From positions 1 to 64,000 of the forward strand of contig CACWSX010000028.1 of NCBI GenBank assembly GCA_902763615.1: DNA of 64,000 bases, in the 5' to 3' direction. The notes under the pieces were generated by a model. It was not told the DNA's origin and did not search any database. It saw nothing but the letters and a program-made list of their open reading frames with translations. Of this stretch, positions 17,708-29,300 are shown piece by piece. This DNA is from an uncultured Prevotellaceae bacterium. GTDB lineage: Bacteria > Bacteroidota > Bacteroidia > Bacteroidales > Bacteroidaceae. Position 1 is the stretch's first letter; every line of letters begins with the position of its first letter. The translations under genes and the position numbers were made by a program.

Positions 17708-19260
17708 ACAGCTACAAGCGCATCCAGCCCTTTGTGGAGATCATGGATTCCACCTTGCGCGATGGCGAGCAGACCAGTGGCGTCTCATTCCTGCCGCATG
17801 AGAAATTGATGATGGCGCGTATGCTGCTCCACGATCTGAATGTCGACCGCATCGAGGTGGCCTCTGCCCGTGTCTCAGAAGGGGAGAAGGAGGCTGTACA
17901 GATGATATGCCGTTATGCGGAGAAGATAGATAAGCTGAGTCGGGTAGAGGTGCTCGGTTTTGTTGATGACGGGCAGAGTGTGGACTGGATTCATGACTGT
18001 GGCTGCAAAACGCTGAATCTTCTGGCGAAAGGATCACTCAAGCATTGCACCCAGCAACTGCAGAAAACCCCAGAACAACATATCGAGGATATCCGTCAGG
18101 GGGTCAGATATGCCCGCAGCAAAGGCATCTCCGTCAATCTGTATCTGGAGGACTGGTCGAATGGCATGAAGGATTCGCCTTCTTATGTCTATCAGCTGAT
18201 GGATCAGCTTTGCGACAGCGGTATCCAGCGGTTTATGTTACCTGATACGTTAGGCATCATGAATCCTCTGCAGTGTATTGAGTATTTCCGTAAGATGCTC
18301 AAGCGCTATCCCGATACCCATTTCGATTTCCATGCACATAATGATTACGACCTTGCGGTGTCGAATTCCCTTGCCGCTGTGCTGAGCGGTGCCAAGGGAT
18401 TGCATGTGACGGTAAACGGCCTGGGTGAGCGTTGTGGTAATGCACCATTGTCGAGTGTGCAGGTGATCCTTAAGGATCAGTTCCATGCCAAGACGAACAT
18501 CAACGAGAACAAACTGAATGACATCTCGCGATTGGTTGAGAGCTATAGCGGTATAGCCGTAGCCCCTAACCAGCCGATTATTGGCGACAATGTCTTTACG
18601 CAGGTGGCTGGTGTCCATGCTGATGGTGACAAGAAGAACAATCTCTACCAGAATGACCTCGTGCCCGAGCGCTTCGGTCGTAAGCGTGAATATGCCCTGG
18701 GCAAGAACAGTGGTAAGGCCAACATCGCCAAGAATCTGGAAGAGTTAGGTCTCGAACTGACGCCCGAGCAGACCCGTAAGGTGACGCAGCGCATCACAGA
18801 ACTTGGCGACAAGAAAGAGCGGGTGACTTTAGAGGACCTGCCTTTCATCGTGAGTGATGTGCTTAAGCATGATGTGTCGGAGGACAAGGTGAAGCTCGTC
18901 AGTTACATCGTCTCTACGGCTTACGGTCTGAAGCCCGGTGCGAATATCAAGATCGAGATCAATGGTCAGCAGTATGAGGCCAGTGCGACGGGCGACGGTC
19001 AGTACGATGCTTTCGTGAAGTCGTTGCGATACATTTATAAGAAATACCTCGACCGCACCTTCCCGATCCTTGCCAACTATGCCGTGACCATTCCCCCTGG
19101 CGGACGTACAGACGCTTTGGTGCAGACGGTCATCACCTGGAACGACAACGGCAGGCTGTTCCGCACCCGAGGTCTCGATGCTGACCAGACGGAAGCTGCC
19201 ATCAAGGCTACCTTTAAAATGTTGAACATCATAGAAAACGAATATAATAAAGAATTATGA
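17686..19260 (+). CDS. Citramalate synthase-like / 2-isopropylmalate synthase-family enzyme
   Basis: 524 aa, a second member of the LeuA/CimA family in this operon. Barrel motifs: [33 protein letters not shown] and [15 protein letters not shown] LeuA-type regulatory domain follows from about residue 385 ([26 protein letters not shown]). It differs clearly from LeuA in the region that contacts the 2-oxoacid. A second paralogue in a leu operon, with Ile-rich attenuation, makes citramalate synthase (pyruvate plus acetyl-CoA, threonine-independent isoleucine route) the best guess; homocitrate or a second isopropylmalate synthase is possible. Start ATG 17686 (MGTAEQ) lies inside leuD. It overlaps leuB by 4 nt. 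Confidence 0.75.
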   Translation: MGTAEQVNSYKRIQPFVEIMDSTLRDGEQTSGVSFLPHEKLMMARMLLHDLNVDRIEVASARVSEGEKEAVQMICRYAEKIDKLSRVEVLGFVDDGQSVDWIHDCGCKTLNLLAKGSLKHCTQQLQKTPEQHIEDIRQGVRYARSKGISVNLYLEDWSNGMKDSPSYVYQLMDQLCDSGIQRFMLPDTLGIMNPLQCIEYFRKMLKRYPDTHFDFHAHNDYDLAVSNSLAAVLSGAKGLHVTVNGLGERCGNAPLSSVQVILKDQFHAKTNINENKLNDISRLVESYSGIAVAPNQPIIGDNVFTQVAGVHADGDKKNNLYQNDLVPERFGRKREYALGKNSGKANIAKNLEELGLELTPEQTRKVTQRITELGDKKERVTLEDLPFIVSDVLKHDVSEDKVKLVSYIVSTAYGLKPGANIKIEINGQQYEASATGDGQYDAFVKSLRYIYKKYLDRTFPILANYAVTIPPGGRTDALVQTVITWNDNGRLFRTRGLDADQTEAAIKATFKMLNIIENEYNKEL

Positions 19261-20318
19261 AACTGAATATTGCCATTCTTCCGGGCGACGGTATCGGTCC
19301 GGAGATCATGAAACAAGGTGTGGCTGTGCTGGATGCCGTTGCAGCCAAGTGTGGACACGAGTTCACGTATCACGAGGCCATCTGTGGCGCTCATGCCATC
19401 GACGAGGTTGGCGATCCTTATCCTGATGCCACCCATGAGGTGTGTATGCAGGCCGATGCCGTGCTCTTTGCCGCTGTGGGCGACCTGAGATACGACCACG
19501 ACCCGACGGCAAAGGTGCGTCCGGAAACGGGGTTGTTGGCCATGCGTAAGAAACTCGGTCTGTTTGCCAACGTCCGTCCTGTGGCCACTTTCGACTGTCT
19601 CTTGCATAAGTCGCCGCTGAAGGATGAACTCATCCGTGGTGCCGACTTTGTAGTGTTGCGCGAACTCACGGGCGGTATGTATTTCGGTGAGAAGTATCAA
19701 GACAACGACAAGGCCTACGATACCGATATCTACACCCGTCCCGAGATTGAGCGCATCGTGAAGCTGGGCTTTGAGATGGCCATGCAGCGCAACAAACATC
19801 TGACGGTGGTCGATAAGGCCAATATCCTGGCCTCGTCACGTCTCTGGCGTCAGATAGCCAAGGAGATTGAACCACAGTATCCCGAGGTGCGCACCGATTA
19901 TATGTTTATCGACAATGCCTCAATGCGTGTACTCACCGAACCGCGTTTCTTTGATGTCATCGTGACGGAGAACACCTTTGGCGATATCCTCACCGACGAG
20001 ACGGCTTGTATCACCGGTTCTATGGGCCTGCAGCCTTCTGCCTCCCTCGGCGAGCATACGCCGCTCTTCGAGCCCGTTCATGGTTCCTGGCCGCAGGCGG
20101 CTGGTCAGAATCTCGCCAATCCTCTGGCTCAGATTCTCTCTGCTGCGATGCTCCTGGAGCACTTCGGACTCAGCAAGGAAGGTGCTTTGATTCGTGACGC
20201 CGTCAATGCCTCGCTCGATGCCAATGTCCGTACCCCTGAGATTCAGGTCGAAGGTGGTGCCTGTTACGGCACGCGTGAAGTAGGAGAGTGGATTGTCAAT
20301 TATATAATGAATAGTTAA
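19257..20318 (+). CDS. leuB: 3-isopropylmalate dehydrogenase
   Basis: 353 aa. It oxidises and decarboxylates 3-isopropylmalate with NAD. Motifs: [34 protein letters not shown] (substrate Arg residues), [37 protein letters not shown] and [20 protein letters not shown]. The last motif has SWP where most LeuB have SAP. With LeuB acting also on beta-methylmalate, the operon could supply both leucine and the isoleucine precursor. It overlaps the upstream gene by 4 nt. Confidence 0.94.
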   Translation: MKLNIAILPGDGIGPEIMKQGVAVLDAVAAKCGHEFTYHEAICGAHAIDEVGDPYPDATHEVCMQADAVLFAAVGDLRYDHDPTAKVRPETGLLAMRKKLGLFANVRPVATFDCLLHKSPLKDELIRGADFVVLRELTGGMYFGEKYQDNDKAYDTDIYTRPEIERIVKLGFEMAMQRNKHLTVVDKANILASSRLWRQIAKEIEPQYPEVRTDYMFIDNASMRVLTEPRFFDVIVTENTFGDILTDETACITGSMGLQPSASLGEHTPLFEPVHGSWPQAAGQNLANPLAQILSAAMLLEHFGLSKEGALIRDAVNASLDANVRTPEIQVEGGACYGTREVGEWIVNYIMNS

Positions 20319-20320
20319 TA

Positions 20321-21019
20321 ATGAATAATGATGATATGTTCTATAGGCGGGTAATTAGAATTATTATTTTTTCATTTTTAATTATTCATTTTGCCTCGGC
20401 GCAGACCCGTCAGCAATGGCGCGACTCGCTCGAGGTCCTGAATGCCCAGATCGCCAAGGAACCTCACAACCTCAATCTGCATCTGCTCAAGGCTGAGGCA
20501 AATATCAACCTTGAACAGTGGGACTATGCCCTTGCGGAATACGGCAAGATCCTCCATGCTGATGAAAAGAATCTGGCAGCACTCTTTTTCCGCGCCTACG
20601 TCCACATCCAACAGCATCACTATGATCTGGCGCGTGTCGATTACGAGGCTTTCCTACATCTAGAGCCCACGCATTTCGAGGCTCGGTTGGGCTTGGCGCA
20701 TGTCCTGCAGAAGATGGGGCGTAAGACCGACACCTTCGATGAACTGAATCGATTGGTGCAGATGTTTCCTGATTCGGCTGATGCTTATGCCGCCCGCGCA
20801 GCCTTTGAGACAGAGCAGAAACAATACGACATCGCCCTCTACGACTGGGACGAGGCCATCCTTCGCCATCCGCTCAACTCAGGCTTTGTCGTTTCTAAGG
20901 TCGACGTCCTGCTCTCACTTTATCGTAAGGATGAGGCGCGCGATGAATTGAATGCCGCAGTCAAGCGTGGTATTCCCCGTTATGCCCTTAAGGAGTGGTT
21001 TGACAAATGTAAGAAGTAA
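20321..21019 (+). CDS. Secreted TPR-repeat protein
   Basis: A 232-aa exported protein with a signal peptide up to HFASAQ. Residues 30-225 are successive TPR helices (for example WDYALAEYGKILHADEKNLAALFFRA, YDLARVDYEAFLHLEPTHFEARLGLA and YDIALYDWDEAILRHP), so it probably forms a periplasmic protein-binding scaffold. The signal-peptide coding region contains AATGAATAAT and, about 60 nt later, ATTATTCATT, an A/T-rich inverted repeat common in Bacteroidota. It follows leuB by 2 nt, but its link to leucine synthesis is unclear. Confidence 0.82.
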   Translation: MNNDDMFYRRVIRIIIFSFLIIHFASAQTRQQWRDSLEVLNAQIAKEPHNLNLHLLKAEANINLEQWDYALAEYGKILHADEKNLAALFFRAYVHIQQHHYDLARVDYEAFLHLEPTHFEARLGLAHVLQKMGRKTDTFDELNRLVQMFPDSADAYAARAAFETEQKQYDIALYDWDEAILRHPLNSGFVVSKVDVLLSLYRKDEARDELNAAVKRGIPRYALKEWFDKCKK

Positions 21020-21029
21020 GTAGCATGTG

Positions 21030-21068
21030 AAAATCCCCAGGTTCACTGATGGAATCTGGGGATTTTGT
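21030..21068. terminator. Bidirectional terminator between convergent operons
   Basis: AAAATCCCCAG (21030-21040) pairs perfectly with CTGGGGATTTT (21056-21066). It lies between the leu operon and the minus-strand methylmalonyl-CoA cluster and is A/T-flanked in both directions. Confidence 0.85.
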
Positions 21069-21086
21069 GTTATTGGATAAGTCTAA

Positions 21087-21512
21087 TTACTCGATGTAAA
21101 TGAGAGCTTCGTCTTCCATCACGCTCTGACCGACCTTGACTACGATGGCGCTGATTTTGCCAGACTTCTCAGCCTGTAAGGCATTGGCCATCTTCATGGC
21201 TTCGAGTACCACTACTGTGTCACCAGCAGCAACCTCCTGACCCTCTGTTACACAGATTTCTGTGATTACACCAGGCAGCGGAGCCTTGATGGCGGTGCCA
21301 GAGGCAGAACCGGAAGCTGTGGCTGACCCGCCTTCACCGGTATCTTCTGCGACTTTGCGCACTACAGGCTTTGGCTTCTCGGGCTCAGCCTGCTTTTCCA
21401 TTTCCACGGTATATTGTTCACCATTAACAGTCAAGGTGGCAATGTTGTCAGTAATATCACTGATCACTACCTCGTACTTGTTGCCGTTGATTGTATACTT
21501 ATATTCATTCAT
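21087..21512 (-). CDS. mmdC: Biotin carboxyl-carrier subunit of a methylmalonyl-CoA decarboxylase-type complex
   Basis: 141 aa. The C-terminal about 70 residues form a biotinyl domain with the attachment Lys at about residue 107 in VLEAMKMAN. The N-terminal part ([16 protein letters not shown]) and the linker rich in Pro, Lys, Gly, Ser and Ala are typical of the gamma subunit of Na+-pumping decarboxylases. ATG 21512 begins the conserved MNEYKY; an upstream in-frame start at 21569 would overlap the preceding small gene. It is the last gene of the mce-mmdA-small-mmdC set; the membrane beta subunit gene that often follows is not here. Confidence 0.85.
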   Translation of the reverse strand: MNEYKYTINGNKYEVVISDITDNIATLTVNGEQYTVEMEKQAEPEKPKPVVRKVAEDTGEGGSATASGSASGTAIKAPLPGVITEICVTEGQEVAAGDTVVVLEAMKMANALQAEKSGKISAIVVKVGQSVMEDEALIYIE

Positions 21513-21529
21513 AACCTTCAAGTTTGTTT

Positions 21530-21679
21530 TTAGGGTTGTGGCGTAAACGACAGCGCATAGCCATTCCACTGAGTTGTATGGGCATTAATGGTGATAATGC
21601 CAGGCTCGCGGTCGTGAACGTTATTGTCCAAGTGCTCGTGAAGCGCCAAGGCAATGGCTGCATATACTTCGTTGTTCAT
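21530..21679 (-). CDS. Small 49-aa subunit of the decarboxylase complex
   Basis: A 49-codon gene between mmdA and mmdC, 14 nt after one and 17 nt before the other. It starts [17 protein letters not shown], continues [11 protein letters not shown], and ends [11 protein letters not shown]. The pattern (acidic amphipathic helix, VHDxEPGxITI, then WNGYAL) resembles the cytoplasmic C-terminal tail of OadG/MmdD and the short epsilon subunit of methylmalonyl-CoA decarboxylases. It has no membrane segment, so it probably helps to assemble the carboxyltransferase rather than anchor it. Confidence 0.7.
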   Translation of the reverse strand: MNNEVYAAIALALHEHLDNNVHDREPGIITINAHTTQWNGYALSFTPQP

Positions 21680-21693
21680 AAGCATTCTTAATA

Positions 21694-23259
21694 TTACATC
21701 GGGATGTTACCATGCTTCTTAGCAGGCAGAGCGTCACGCTTGGTAGCAAGCTGAGCCAGACCGCGACAGATGCGGAAACGCGTGTTGCGAGGCTCAATCA
21801 CATCATCGATGTAGCCATACTTGGCAGCCTGATATGGATTAGCGAAGAGCTCGTTGTACTCGTCCTCCTTCTCGGCAATGAAAGCCTTCACGTCCTCACC
21901 GGCTTCCTTCTTGGCCTTAGCTTCCTTGGCATACAGCACGGCAGCTGCACCAGAAGCACCCATCACGGCAATCTCTGCAGAGGGCCATGCGTAGTTCAGA
22001 TCAGTGTGGAGCTGCTTGGAGCCCATCACGATGTGTGAACCGCCATACGACTTACGCAGTGTGACGGTGATCTTGGGTACGGTAGCTTCTCCGTAGGCAT
22101 AGAGCAACTGTGCACCGTGCAGGATGACGGCGTTGTACTCCTGGCCAGTACCAGGCAGGAATCCTGGAACGTCGACGAGTGATACAATAGGAATGTTGAA
22201 TGCATCGCAGAAACGTACGAAACGAGCACCCTTACGAGAAGCGTTCACGTCGAGCACGCCAGCATAGCATGAAGGCTGGTTGGCCACGATACCTACGCTC
22301 TGACCGTTGAAACGGGCGAAACCAACGATGATGTTCTTAGCGAACTTAGGCTGAACCTCGAAGAACTCGCCATTGTCGGTAATAGAACCAATCACCTTAT
22401 ACATATCGTATGCCTCGTTGGGATTCTCGGGGATGATCTCATTGAGCGTGTCTTCCATGCGGTTGATGGGATCTTCACACTTACGACGAGGTGCCACTTC
22501 CATATTGTTTGAAGGAATATAGCTCAGCAGCATCTTGATCATCTGCAGACCCTCTTCCTCAGTCTTGGCAGTAAAGTGAGTCACACCCGACTTAGTGGCA
22601 TGTACGGAGGCACCACCCAGGTGCTCCTGGTCGATATCCTCGCCAGTCACGGTCTTTACCACCTTCGGACCTGTCAGGAACATATAGGATGTACCTTCCA
22701 TCATCAGGGTGAAGTCGGTGAGGGCAGGGCTATATACAGCACCACCGGCGCAAGGACCGAAGATACCTGAAATCTGAGGAATCACACCTGATGCCAGGAT
22801 ATTGCGCTCGAAGATCTCAGCATAGCCGGCGAGGGCGTTGATACCCTCCTGGATACGGGCACCACCCGAGTCGTTGATACCAATCACAGGGGCTCCCATC
22901 TTCATGGCCATATCCATTACCTTGCAGATCTTCTGGCTCATAGTCTCTGAGAGAGATCCGGCATGAACGGTAAAGTCCTGTGCGAAGATGAATACCAGAC
23001 GGCCGTCGATTGTACCGCTTCCTGCAACGACACCATCGCCCAGAAACTGCTTCTTCTCCATGCCGAAGTTGTGGCAACGGTGCTCCTTGAACATATCATA
23101 TTCCTCGAACGAACCTTCGTCGAGCAGCATCTCAATACGCTCACGGGCTGTGTACTTACCGCGTTCGTGCTGTTTCTGAATGGCTTTCTCGCCGCCACCG
23201 AGGCGTGCTTGTTCACGCTTCTCGATCAATTGTTTGATCTTTTCTAATTGCTTGCTCAT
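21694..23259 (-). CDS. mmdA: Methylmalonyl-CoA decarboxylase/carboxyltransferase alpha subunit
   Basis: A 521-aa acyl-CoA carboxyltransferase. It moves CO2 from (S)-methylmalonyl-CoA to biotin, in the succinate-to-propionate route. N-terminal half: [19 protein letters not shown] and [24 protein letters not shown]. Central: [20 protein letters not shown]-terminal half: [35 protein letters not shown] and [15 protein letters not shown] (oxyanion-hole Gly pairs). Full length. It follows mce and precedes the small subunit and the biotin carrier. Confidence 0.93.
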   Translation of the reverse strand: MSKQLEKIKQLIEKREQARLGGGEKAIQKQHERGKYTARERIEMLLDEGSFEEYDMFKEHRCHNFGMEKKQFLGDGVVAGSGTIDGRLVFIFAQDFTVHAGSLSETMSQKICKVMDMAMKMGAPVIGINDSGGARIQEGINALAGYAEIFERNILASGVIPQISGIFGPCAGGAVYSPALTDFTLMMEGTSYMFLTGPKVVKTVTGEDIDQEHLGGASVHATKSGVTHFTAKTEEEGLQMIKMLLSYIPSNNMEVAPRRKCEDPINRMEDTLNEIIPENPNEAYDMYKVIGSITDNGEFFEVQPKFAKNIIVGFARFNGQSVGIVANQPSCYAGVLDVNASRKGARFVRFCDAFNIPIVSLVDVPGFLPGTGQEYNAVILHGAQLLYAYGEATVPKITVTLRKSYGGSHIVMGSKQLHTDLNYAWPSAEIAVMGASGAAAVLYAKEAKAKKEAGEDVKAFIAEKEDEYNELFANPYQAAKYGYIDDVIEPRNTRFRICRGLAQLATKRDALPAKKHGNIPM

Positions 23260-23296
23260 TGTTTTTTTTACAATTACTTAATTTTCTAATTCTTGA

Positions 23297-23707
23297 TTAC
23301 TCAGGGTGCTCACAGAGTTCAGTGAGGATACCGCAAGTAGACTTCGGATGGAGGAAGGCGATGTTCAGACCCTCAGCACCCTTACGTGGCTTCTCGTCGA
23401 TCAGGCGTACGCCCTTCTCAGACACTTCTGCCAGACCTTTGGCAACACCGTCCTCTACGCAGAATGCTACGTGATGAACACCCTTGTTGCCCTTGTCGAG
23501 CCACTTCTGAATGGTACTCTCGGGTGATGTCGGCTCAAGTAGCTCCAGCTTCACCTCGCCACACTTCAGAAAGGCAGTCTTTACTTTCTGGTCCTCTACT
23601 ACTTCTGTTGCATAACACTCCAAGCCAAGTACTTCTGTGAAGTACGGCAGGCTTTCCTCGATGCTCTGGACTGCGATGCCCAGATGCTCAATGTGGGAAA
23701 TCTTCAT
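23297..23707 (-). CDS. mce: Methylmalonyl-CoA epimerase
   Basis: 136 aa. It interconverts (R)- and (S)-methylmalonyl-CoA. It is a VOC-fold metalloprotein: HIEHLGIAVQSIEESLPYF (first His ligand), KLELLEPTSPES (Glu), VHHVAFCVED (His) and KSTCGILTELCEH (Glu near the end). A TACCTTTG box (23754-23747, minus strand) suggests that this gene starts the mce-mmdA-small-mmdC operon. Confidence 0.93.
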   Translation of the reverse strand: MKISHIEHLGIAVQSIEESLPYFTEVLGLECYATEVVEDQKVKTAFLKCGEVKLELLEPTSPESTIQKWLDKGNKGVHHVAFCVEDGVAKGLAEVSEKGVRLIDEKPRKGAEGLNIAFLHPKSTCGILTELCEHPE

Positions 23708-23824
23708 ATCTTTAATAAATTAGTGTATATATTTATAAATGATGTGCAAAGGTAATCAATAAACTGGAGAATAAGCAGAAACCTCAGTTTTTTTAGGCTT
23801 TTTTTTAATTAGAACATGATTAAA

Positions 23825-26182
23825 TCAAAATTCCAAGGTCACTTTTCCGTTAATTTGGCGCCCTGTAAGGTAATTTGGCACGGCCCATTGGCGTGAAGTG
23901 ACGTCGGTCACCCAATAATAGCTGTTGACGTTGGAAATACCAAACAGATTGAGGCAATCGATGCCAAGCCAAAGGTTTTTTATACCTTTTCCGTCTTTGA
24001 TGGCGCGGAAGTTCATACCGATGTCTGCACGCTTATAGGCAGGCGCCCTGAAATCTTGTCGCTCGATGCCTCTATGGGGTGCGCCAAAGGGCAGTCCGTC
24101 GGCATAAGCTAGTCTCAATGTCATTCGCCAGCGATCGGTGCCTGGGAAGTAGTCCGTGAAGTGCAGGTTGATGGCCCATCGCTGGTCAGTGGGCTGTGGG
24201 AATGATATGCCGTTCATTTTCATCTGAGCTTTCATCAGTGAGAATGTCAGCCACGAATCAGTGCCTGGTACGAACTCTCCGTATAATTTCAAGTCGAGAC
24301 CGGCAGTATAGCCCGAAGCGAGGTTCTCGCCATAATAGGTTACTTTCACGTTTTGAATGTTGTAGGGAATTAGATTCGACAGTGCTTTGTAATACATCTC
24401 TGCGGTAAAACGGAAAGGACGGTCAAGCATCTTAAACCGATAGTCCATAGCAGCGATAAACTGCAACGAACGCTGGCTTTTGATTTTCTCGTTCAGCTTG
24501 GCTATAGTGATGCCGTTCTCCGTCACTGTATCACGCATCTCCTTGTAAAAAGGTGCCTGATAATAGAGACCCGTAGCCAGACGGAAGGTCAGATCGTGGT
24601 TGAAGGCCGGTACGATAGCCAGCGAGGCGCGAGGCGAAACAATGGTCTCCTTGTTAAACGACCAGTTGGATAGTCTAGCACCGTAGTTTAGCGTGTAAAA
24701 TGTTTCTCCCTTGGCAAATCGGTATGTGTCTTGAATATACGCTTCGATACGGTGGCTATTCACGTCATTTTTTGAATTGAGGGTATAAATCAGGTCGAGC
24801 CGTTCGGCAGAGTGGGGGATTGAATAGCCACTAGAATCGCGCATCTCGTATTCGCGGGCTTCTTCGCTGATACGTTCCGTTTTATAGGTAATGCCGGCTT
24901 CAATATCATGCCTCTTGGTCTTGTGGTTGGCCATTAGCTTGAAACTGACCACATCGGCCGTCAGATAGTTACGGGCATGTTCCATATAAGTCCCTACACC
25001 GAGATGCTCCGATGACTCTGTGTCATCAAGCCAGTATTGTCCCATAATGTCATAGGTTTCTTTCTCCTTAGAATGGAAAGCTGATGTCAGGAATTTTATC
25101 TTTGTTGAGTCGCCAAAGTTACGTGTGATTGAAGCCGTGCCGAAAAGGGTTCGGAATACATCTTTTTCCTGACCGTCAAAATAGACCTTAAATGACTTGA
25201 CATCTTCCATCGTACCAAATGACGTCTCACGGTCAGTAGGCTTGAAATTATAATGGTTTTCTGAAATATAACCGATGATATCTAATGTCCATCTGCTATT
25301 TGGATTGTATGTTATATAAGTCTGATAGTCAAAGAAATTAGGTCTATACTCTCCAGTTGTTTCGAGGGAACCTAAGAGATAACGGTTAGTCTTATAACGC
25401 AAACCATGGCTCATGGCGAATTTTTTGTTGCTCATGCCTAAATAACCACTGGCTCCGAGCAGTGATGCTGTAGCTGATGCCTCGAAACGTTTGGGACGCC
25501 GATAGGTGATGTCGAGAGCAGATGACATTTTGTCGCCGTATTTCGCTTCGAATCCACCACTCGAAAACCCGATTTTCTCCACCATGTCGGAGTTGATGAT
25601 TGACAAGCCTTCCTGCTGTCCGCTACGTACGAGCAATGGTCGATATATCTCCACATTGTTGATATAGACTGAGTTCTCGTCGAAGGAACCGCCTCGTACG
25701 TTGTATTGTGACGACAGTTCATTGTGTGATGAAACGCCTGCTTGTTGTTGAATCAGCTCCTCAACGGCATTGCCTGTGGTCGACGGACCCTGTTTGGCGT
25801 CTTCAATATCTAACTGTTCGGTAGTGGTAGTCTGACGTCGTTTTTCAGTGATGGTTACTTCGCGCAGAGCCTCCATTGGTCTCATCACAATCTGTACCGT
25901 CTGTTTTCCTTTAGGACGACGGAATACCCGCTTTCTTGTGGCGTAGCCGATCATTGAAAAGCGCACCTCCACCGAGTCGGCACTGCTCAGGTTGATTGAG
26001 AATTCACCCTGCAGATTGGTCATCGTCACCTTGCCCTGTTCCAGACAGGATACAGTCACCAGTTCCAACGCGTTGTTCTCCTCGTCGATCACCTTGCCTT
26101 TTAGCGTAAAGTCATCAGCCCAGACGGTCAGGCTCATCATTAGCATGATCGTCAGCAGGAGATATGTTTTCGTTATTTTCAT
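23825..26182 (-). CDS. TonB-dependent receptor with N-terminal carboxypeptidase-like domain
   Basis: About 785 aa of outer-membrane protein. Signal peptide from ATG 26182 (LLLTIMLMMSLTVWAD). Residues about 24-110 are a CarboxypepD_reg-like beta-sandwich (GKVIDEENNALELVTVSCLEQG). Next comes the plug (AVEELIQQQAGVSSHNELSSQYNVRGGSFDENSVYINNVEIY, then GFEAKYGDKMSSALDITY) and a 22-stranded barrel ending in VTLEF. No SusD partner is beside it, so it is not a typical glycan-utilisation pair; the substrate is unknown. Longer in-frame starts (26206, 26293) are less likely because they precede the signal peptide. Confidence 0.88.
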   Translation of the reverse strand: MKITKTYLLLTIMLMMSLTVWADDFTLKGKVIDEENNALELVTVSCLEQGKVTMTNLQGEFSINLSSADSVEVRFSMIGYATRKRVFRRPKGKQTVQIVMRPMEALREVTITEKRRQTTTTEQLDIEDAKQGPSTTGNAVEELIQQQAGVSSHNELSSQYNVRGGSFDENSVYINNVEIYRPLLVRSGQQEGLSIINSDMVEKIGFSSGGFEAKYGDKMSSALDITYRRPKRFEASATASLLGASGYLGMSNKKFAMSHGLRYKTNRYLLGSLETTGEYRPNFFDYQTYITYNPNSRWTLDIIGYISENHYNFKPTDRETSFGTMEDVKSFKVYFDGQEKDVFRTLFGTASITRNFGDSTKIKFLTSAFHSKEKETYDIMGQYWLDDTESSEHLGVGTYMEHARNYLTADVVSFKLMANHKTKRHDIEAGITYKTERISEEAREYEMRDSSGYSIPHSAERLDLIYTLNSKNDVNSHRIEAYIQDTYRFAKGETFYTLNYGARLSNWSFNKETIVSPRASLAIVPAFNHDLTFRLATGLYYQAPFYKEMRDTVTENGITIAKLNEKIKSQRSLQFIAAMDYRFKMLDRPFRFTAEMYYKALSNLIPYNIQNVKVTYYGENLASGYTAGLDLKLYGEFVPGTDSWLTFSLMKAQMKMNGISFPQPTDQRWAINLHFTDYFPGTDRWRMTLRLAYADGLPFGAPHRGIERQDFRAPAYKRADIGMNFRAIKDGKGIKNLWLGIDCLNLFGISNVNSYYWVTDVTSRQWAVPNYLTGRQINGKVTLEF

Positions 26183-26245
26183 CAGATAATATAACGTGTA
26201 TTTCATCTGTTTTGTTGTGCTGCGGATGAAAAAGTGGGTAAAATG

Positions 26246-26277
26246 TTTGGCTTTCTCGTAAAAAGTCCGTATCTTTG
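26246..26277 (+). promoter_or_regulatory. Bacteroidales-type promoter
   Basis: TTTG (26246-26249), 20 nt, TATCTTTG (26270-26277), 32 nt before the ATG of the GH9/5'-nucleotidase gene. Confidence 0.8.
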
Positions 26278-26309
26278 CCCAAATTATTAACAACTGAAAT
26301 CAACAATTA

Positions 26310-29300
26310 ATGAATTATATGGCCCAAAAGTTTCTTAAGACAGTCGTTCTGGTTGTCGTTGTGATGATGTCTGTACCAACAGAAGCCACGAAGGTTCTCG
26401 GACTTCACGTGATTGACAAGAATTATCTTATGTTACATTTCCGTGATGGTGAAGTGCATTATCGCGACGACGGCACAGGCCCCAGTGCCTATCTGGGCCA
26501 TTCTTTTTCTGAAGGCGACGATACCCTGCTCGTCTTTGGAGAACGGTTGAAAGCCGACCGTGCCCAGCAAACTGCCCTTTGGCGCATCAGTTCCAGCGAC
26601 GATAAGGGCTTTGGTATCGTTCGTCCCCAGCATGTGTGGCGTAAGTCGAAGCCGATGAATACCGATCATACCCTGACTAGCGAGCTCGACCATTGGTTGT
26701 TCCTGCAACTGCCGAAATCGATGAAACAGGGATGCACCTATACCGTTACGATTCCAAAGGGCATCGGGACTGACGAGACCTCCATCTCTGTCTGTTTCGA
26801 TATTTGGAACACACGGTCGGAGGCTGTCCATGTGAATATCATTGGCTATGTGCCCTCAGAGGAGACGCATGCTGCCGACCTCTACCAGTGGTTGGGTGAT
26901 GGCGGTCAGCGTGACTATAAGGCCTTCGAAGGCCGCAAGGTCTTTCTGTACGATGTCGACCGCCAATTAAAGCAGGATGTGGGTACGGTGAAGTTTTGGA
27001 AACCGGCTGCTGCTTCTGAGCAGGAGGCTGGCAAGAAAGCACTGATCGGCACTGATGTGTGGAATATCGATTTCCGAGGTTCCGTCCCCGGCCGCTATCG
27101 TTTGGTCGTCGAGGATGTGGGCTGTAGCATGGACTTTAATATCTCGCCCAATGTTTATTTTGAGCCTTATCGCTATTCTGTTCGTGGCTATTATTACATG
27201 CGCCTCGGTGAGCCGAAGGATCCTGAGCATGTATGGCCCATTCCCCGTCAGCCACAATTTATACCCGATGAAGACCCGAAGGATCTGATTGTCTACAAGA
27301 CCGACCTCACCCCTTGGAGCCCCGAATGGCGTGCATTGCGTACCGATGTGTGGGACGAGCCTCACTTCAAGAAGCCCGAAGCCTCTATCTTCTGGAAGCA
27401 TCGTCTGCCAGGCAATCCTATAAATACGGTCGTTCGTGGTGGCCATTCTGATGCTTTCGATTGGGATCGACATTTGGCTCATGTCAGCAATATCTATGAT
27501 ATGCTGTTGCCCTATATCCTTTCCGGCGGTCGCCTTGTCGACGACAATCTGGGCATCCGCGAGAGTGGAAACGGTATCCCCGACCTGATCGACGAGGCCC
27601 GTAATGAGGTCGATTTCTTCCTGTCCATCCGCGATGGCGAGGCCTATTCGCAAGGTGTTACCAATCCTAGTTCCGATTGGACGGTGATGTATCAGGCCGG
27701 CTGCACGACGATGGCAGCGTGGGCCAATGCCGCCAACTGTGCCATGCTGGGTGAGGCCTTCCGCCTGCAGCACAACGACTCCCTCCAACAGTATTATACC
27801 ACAGAGGCCATTAAAGCCTTCCGTTTTGCTGAGAAACAGGAGAACCAGCAACTCGATGACATGCAGGATGTCGGTAGCATTCAGATGCGTGGGCGTGATT
27901 TCCGGCAGTTAGCAGCTGCTTTCCTCTACAACCTTACTGGTGAGCAGCAGTGGGAGGATATCTTTGCAGGGGAGAGCATGATTAAGACGCCTCAATCGCC
28001 ACTTTTCAGCAAGGGACGGCAGGGCTTTTTCGGTATCGGTGTCACCAATCAGTTTGGTGCCCGCGATGTGCCTTTCTGCCAACTCTGGGCCGCAGCAGCC
28101 TATCTCACCTGTCCGCATCAACGTCATCACGCCACACTCTACGACAACCTCCGTTCCAGCATCAATGCGCAGGCTGAGAGCTACAATATCAGTCACATGG
28201 CCGAGCGTCCTTCGCGCCGTAGTGCCAACGACAGCCGCTGGCAGGTGTCGCAGAACCTACAGCTTGTGATGATGGCTCACTATATGGCCGACAACGATGC
28301 CCGTAAGCACGAGCTCGAACATGTGATGTTCACTGAGGCAGGCTGGGCTATGGGTCGTAATCCTGGCAACATCGTCGAGATGACAGGTCTGGGCGAGCGT
28401 CATATCACCGACTGTTATACCACTGGCCGCAACGATGGTGCACCTGAGTGCCATCCGGGTCAGACACCTTTCAACGGCACGGAAACGTGGTCGCCAGGTC
28501 ACAATGGCGGTGATGCGCAGGTCATCCTGAAATACTGCTATCCCGCTTGGGCGGATGGAGGCTGGCCGCGTCAGGAGTCCTATTTCAATCAGCGCTATTT
28601 CTGGGTGAATGGTGAGTTTACTCCTCGTGAGACCATGCGTGGTAAGATGGCCCTGCTCGGTTATCTCAATGCAATTGCCCAGCAACAGAAATCCATCGTG
28701 GTGCTCTATGAGAATGATGTGCACTGCGCCATCGATGGCTATGCTCGTCTGGCCGGTATGCGCGAAGCGTTGGCATCAGGTGATAGCCTCGCAGTAGCCC
28801 TTGTCAGTTGTGGCGATTATCTGCAGGGTGGGGTAGCAGGCTCCATCTCCAAAGGCCAGTATATCGTCGACATCCTCCGCCACATGAATTACGATGCCAT
28901 CGGTCTCGGTAACCATGAGTTCGACTATGGCGTGCCCCGTATGAACGAGTTGCTGAGTCAGGTAAAGGCCCCGGTGGTCTGTGCCAATTTCTTCGAGGCA
29001 GGCTCACCCATACCGTTCTATGCACCTTATATCATCCGTCAGTATGGTGGCCGTCGCGTTGCCTTCGTAGGCGTCGTCACGAGCGAGGCGATGCGCGCAG
29101 AGGCCTATTCCTTCTACGATGAAAATGGACATCTGCTCTACGACCTGAAACCTATGGATGTGGCACGCATCGTGCAACAGGCAGTCGACGAGGCTCGTGG
29201 TGAGGGCGCTGATATCGTGGTGCTCATCTCCCATCTCGGTGAGGAGCCCATTCCTAATCATCTCAACAGTCACGATGTCGTCACCCGTACTCGCGGTATC

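Noticed and set aside
19077-19799. Minus-strand frame of 240 codons across the citramalate synthase-like gene and leuB
   Set aside because: It overlaps two well-supported genes and shows no family traits.
26967-27851. Long minus-strand frame inside the GH9/5'-nucleotidase gene
   Set aside because: A shadow frame, caused by the codon bias of a 3.9-kb gene on the other strand.
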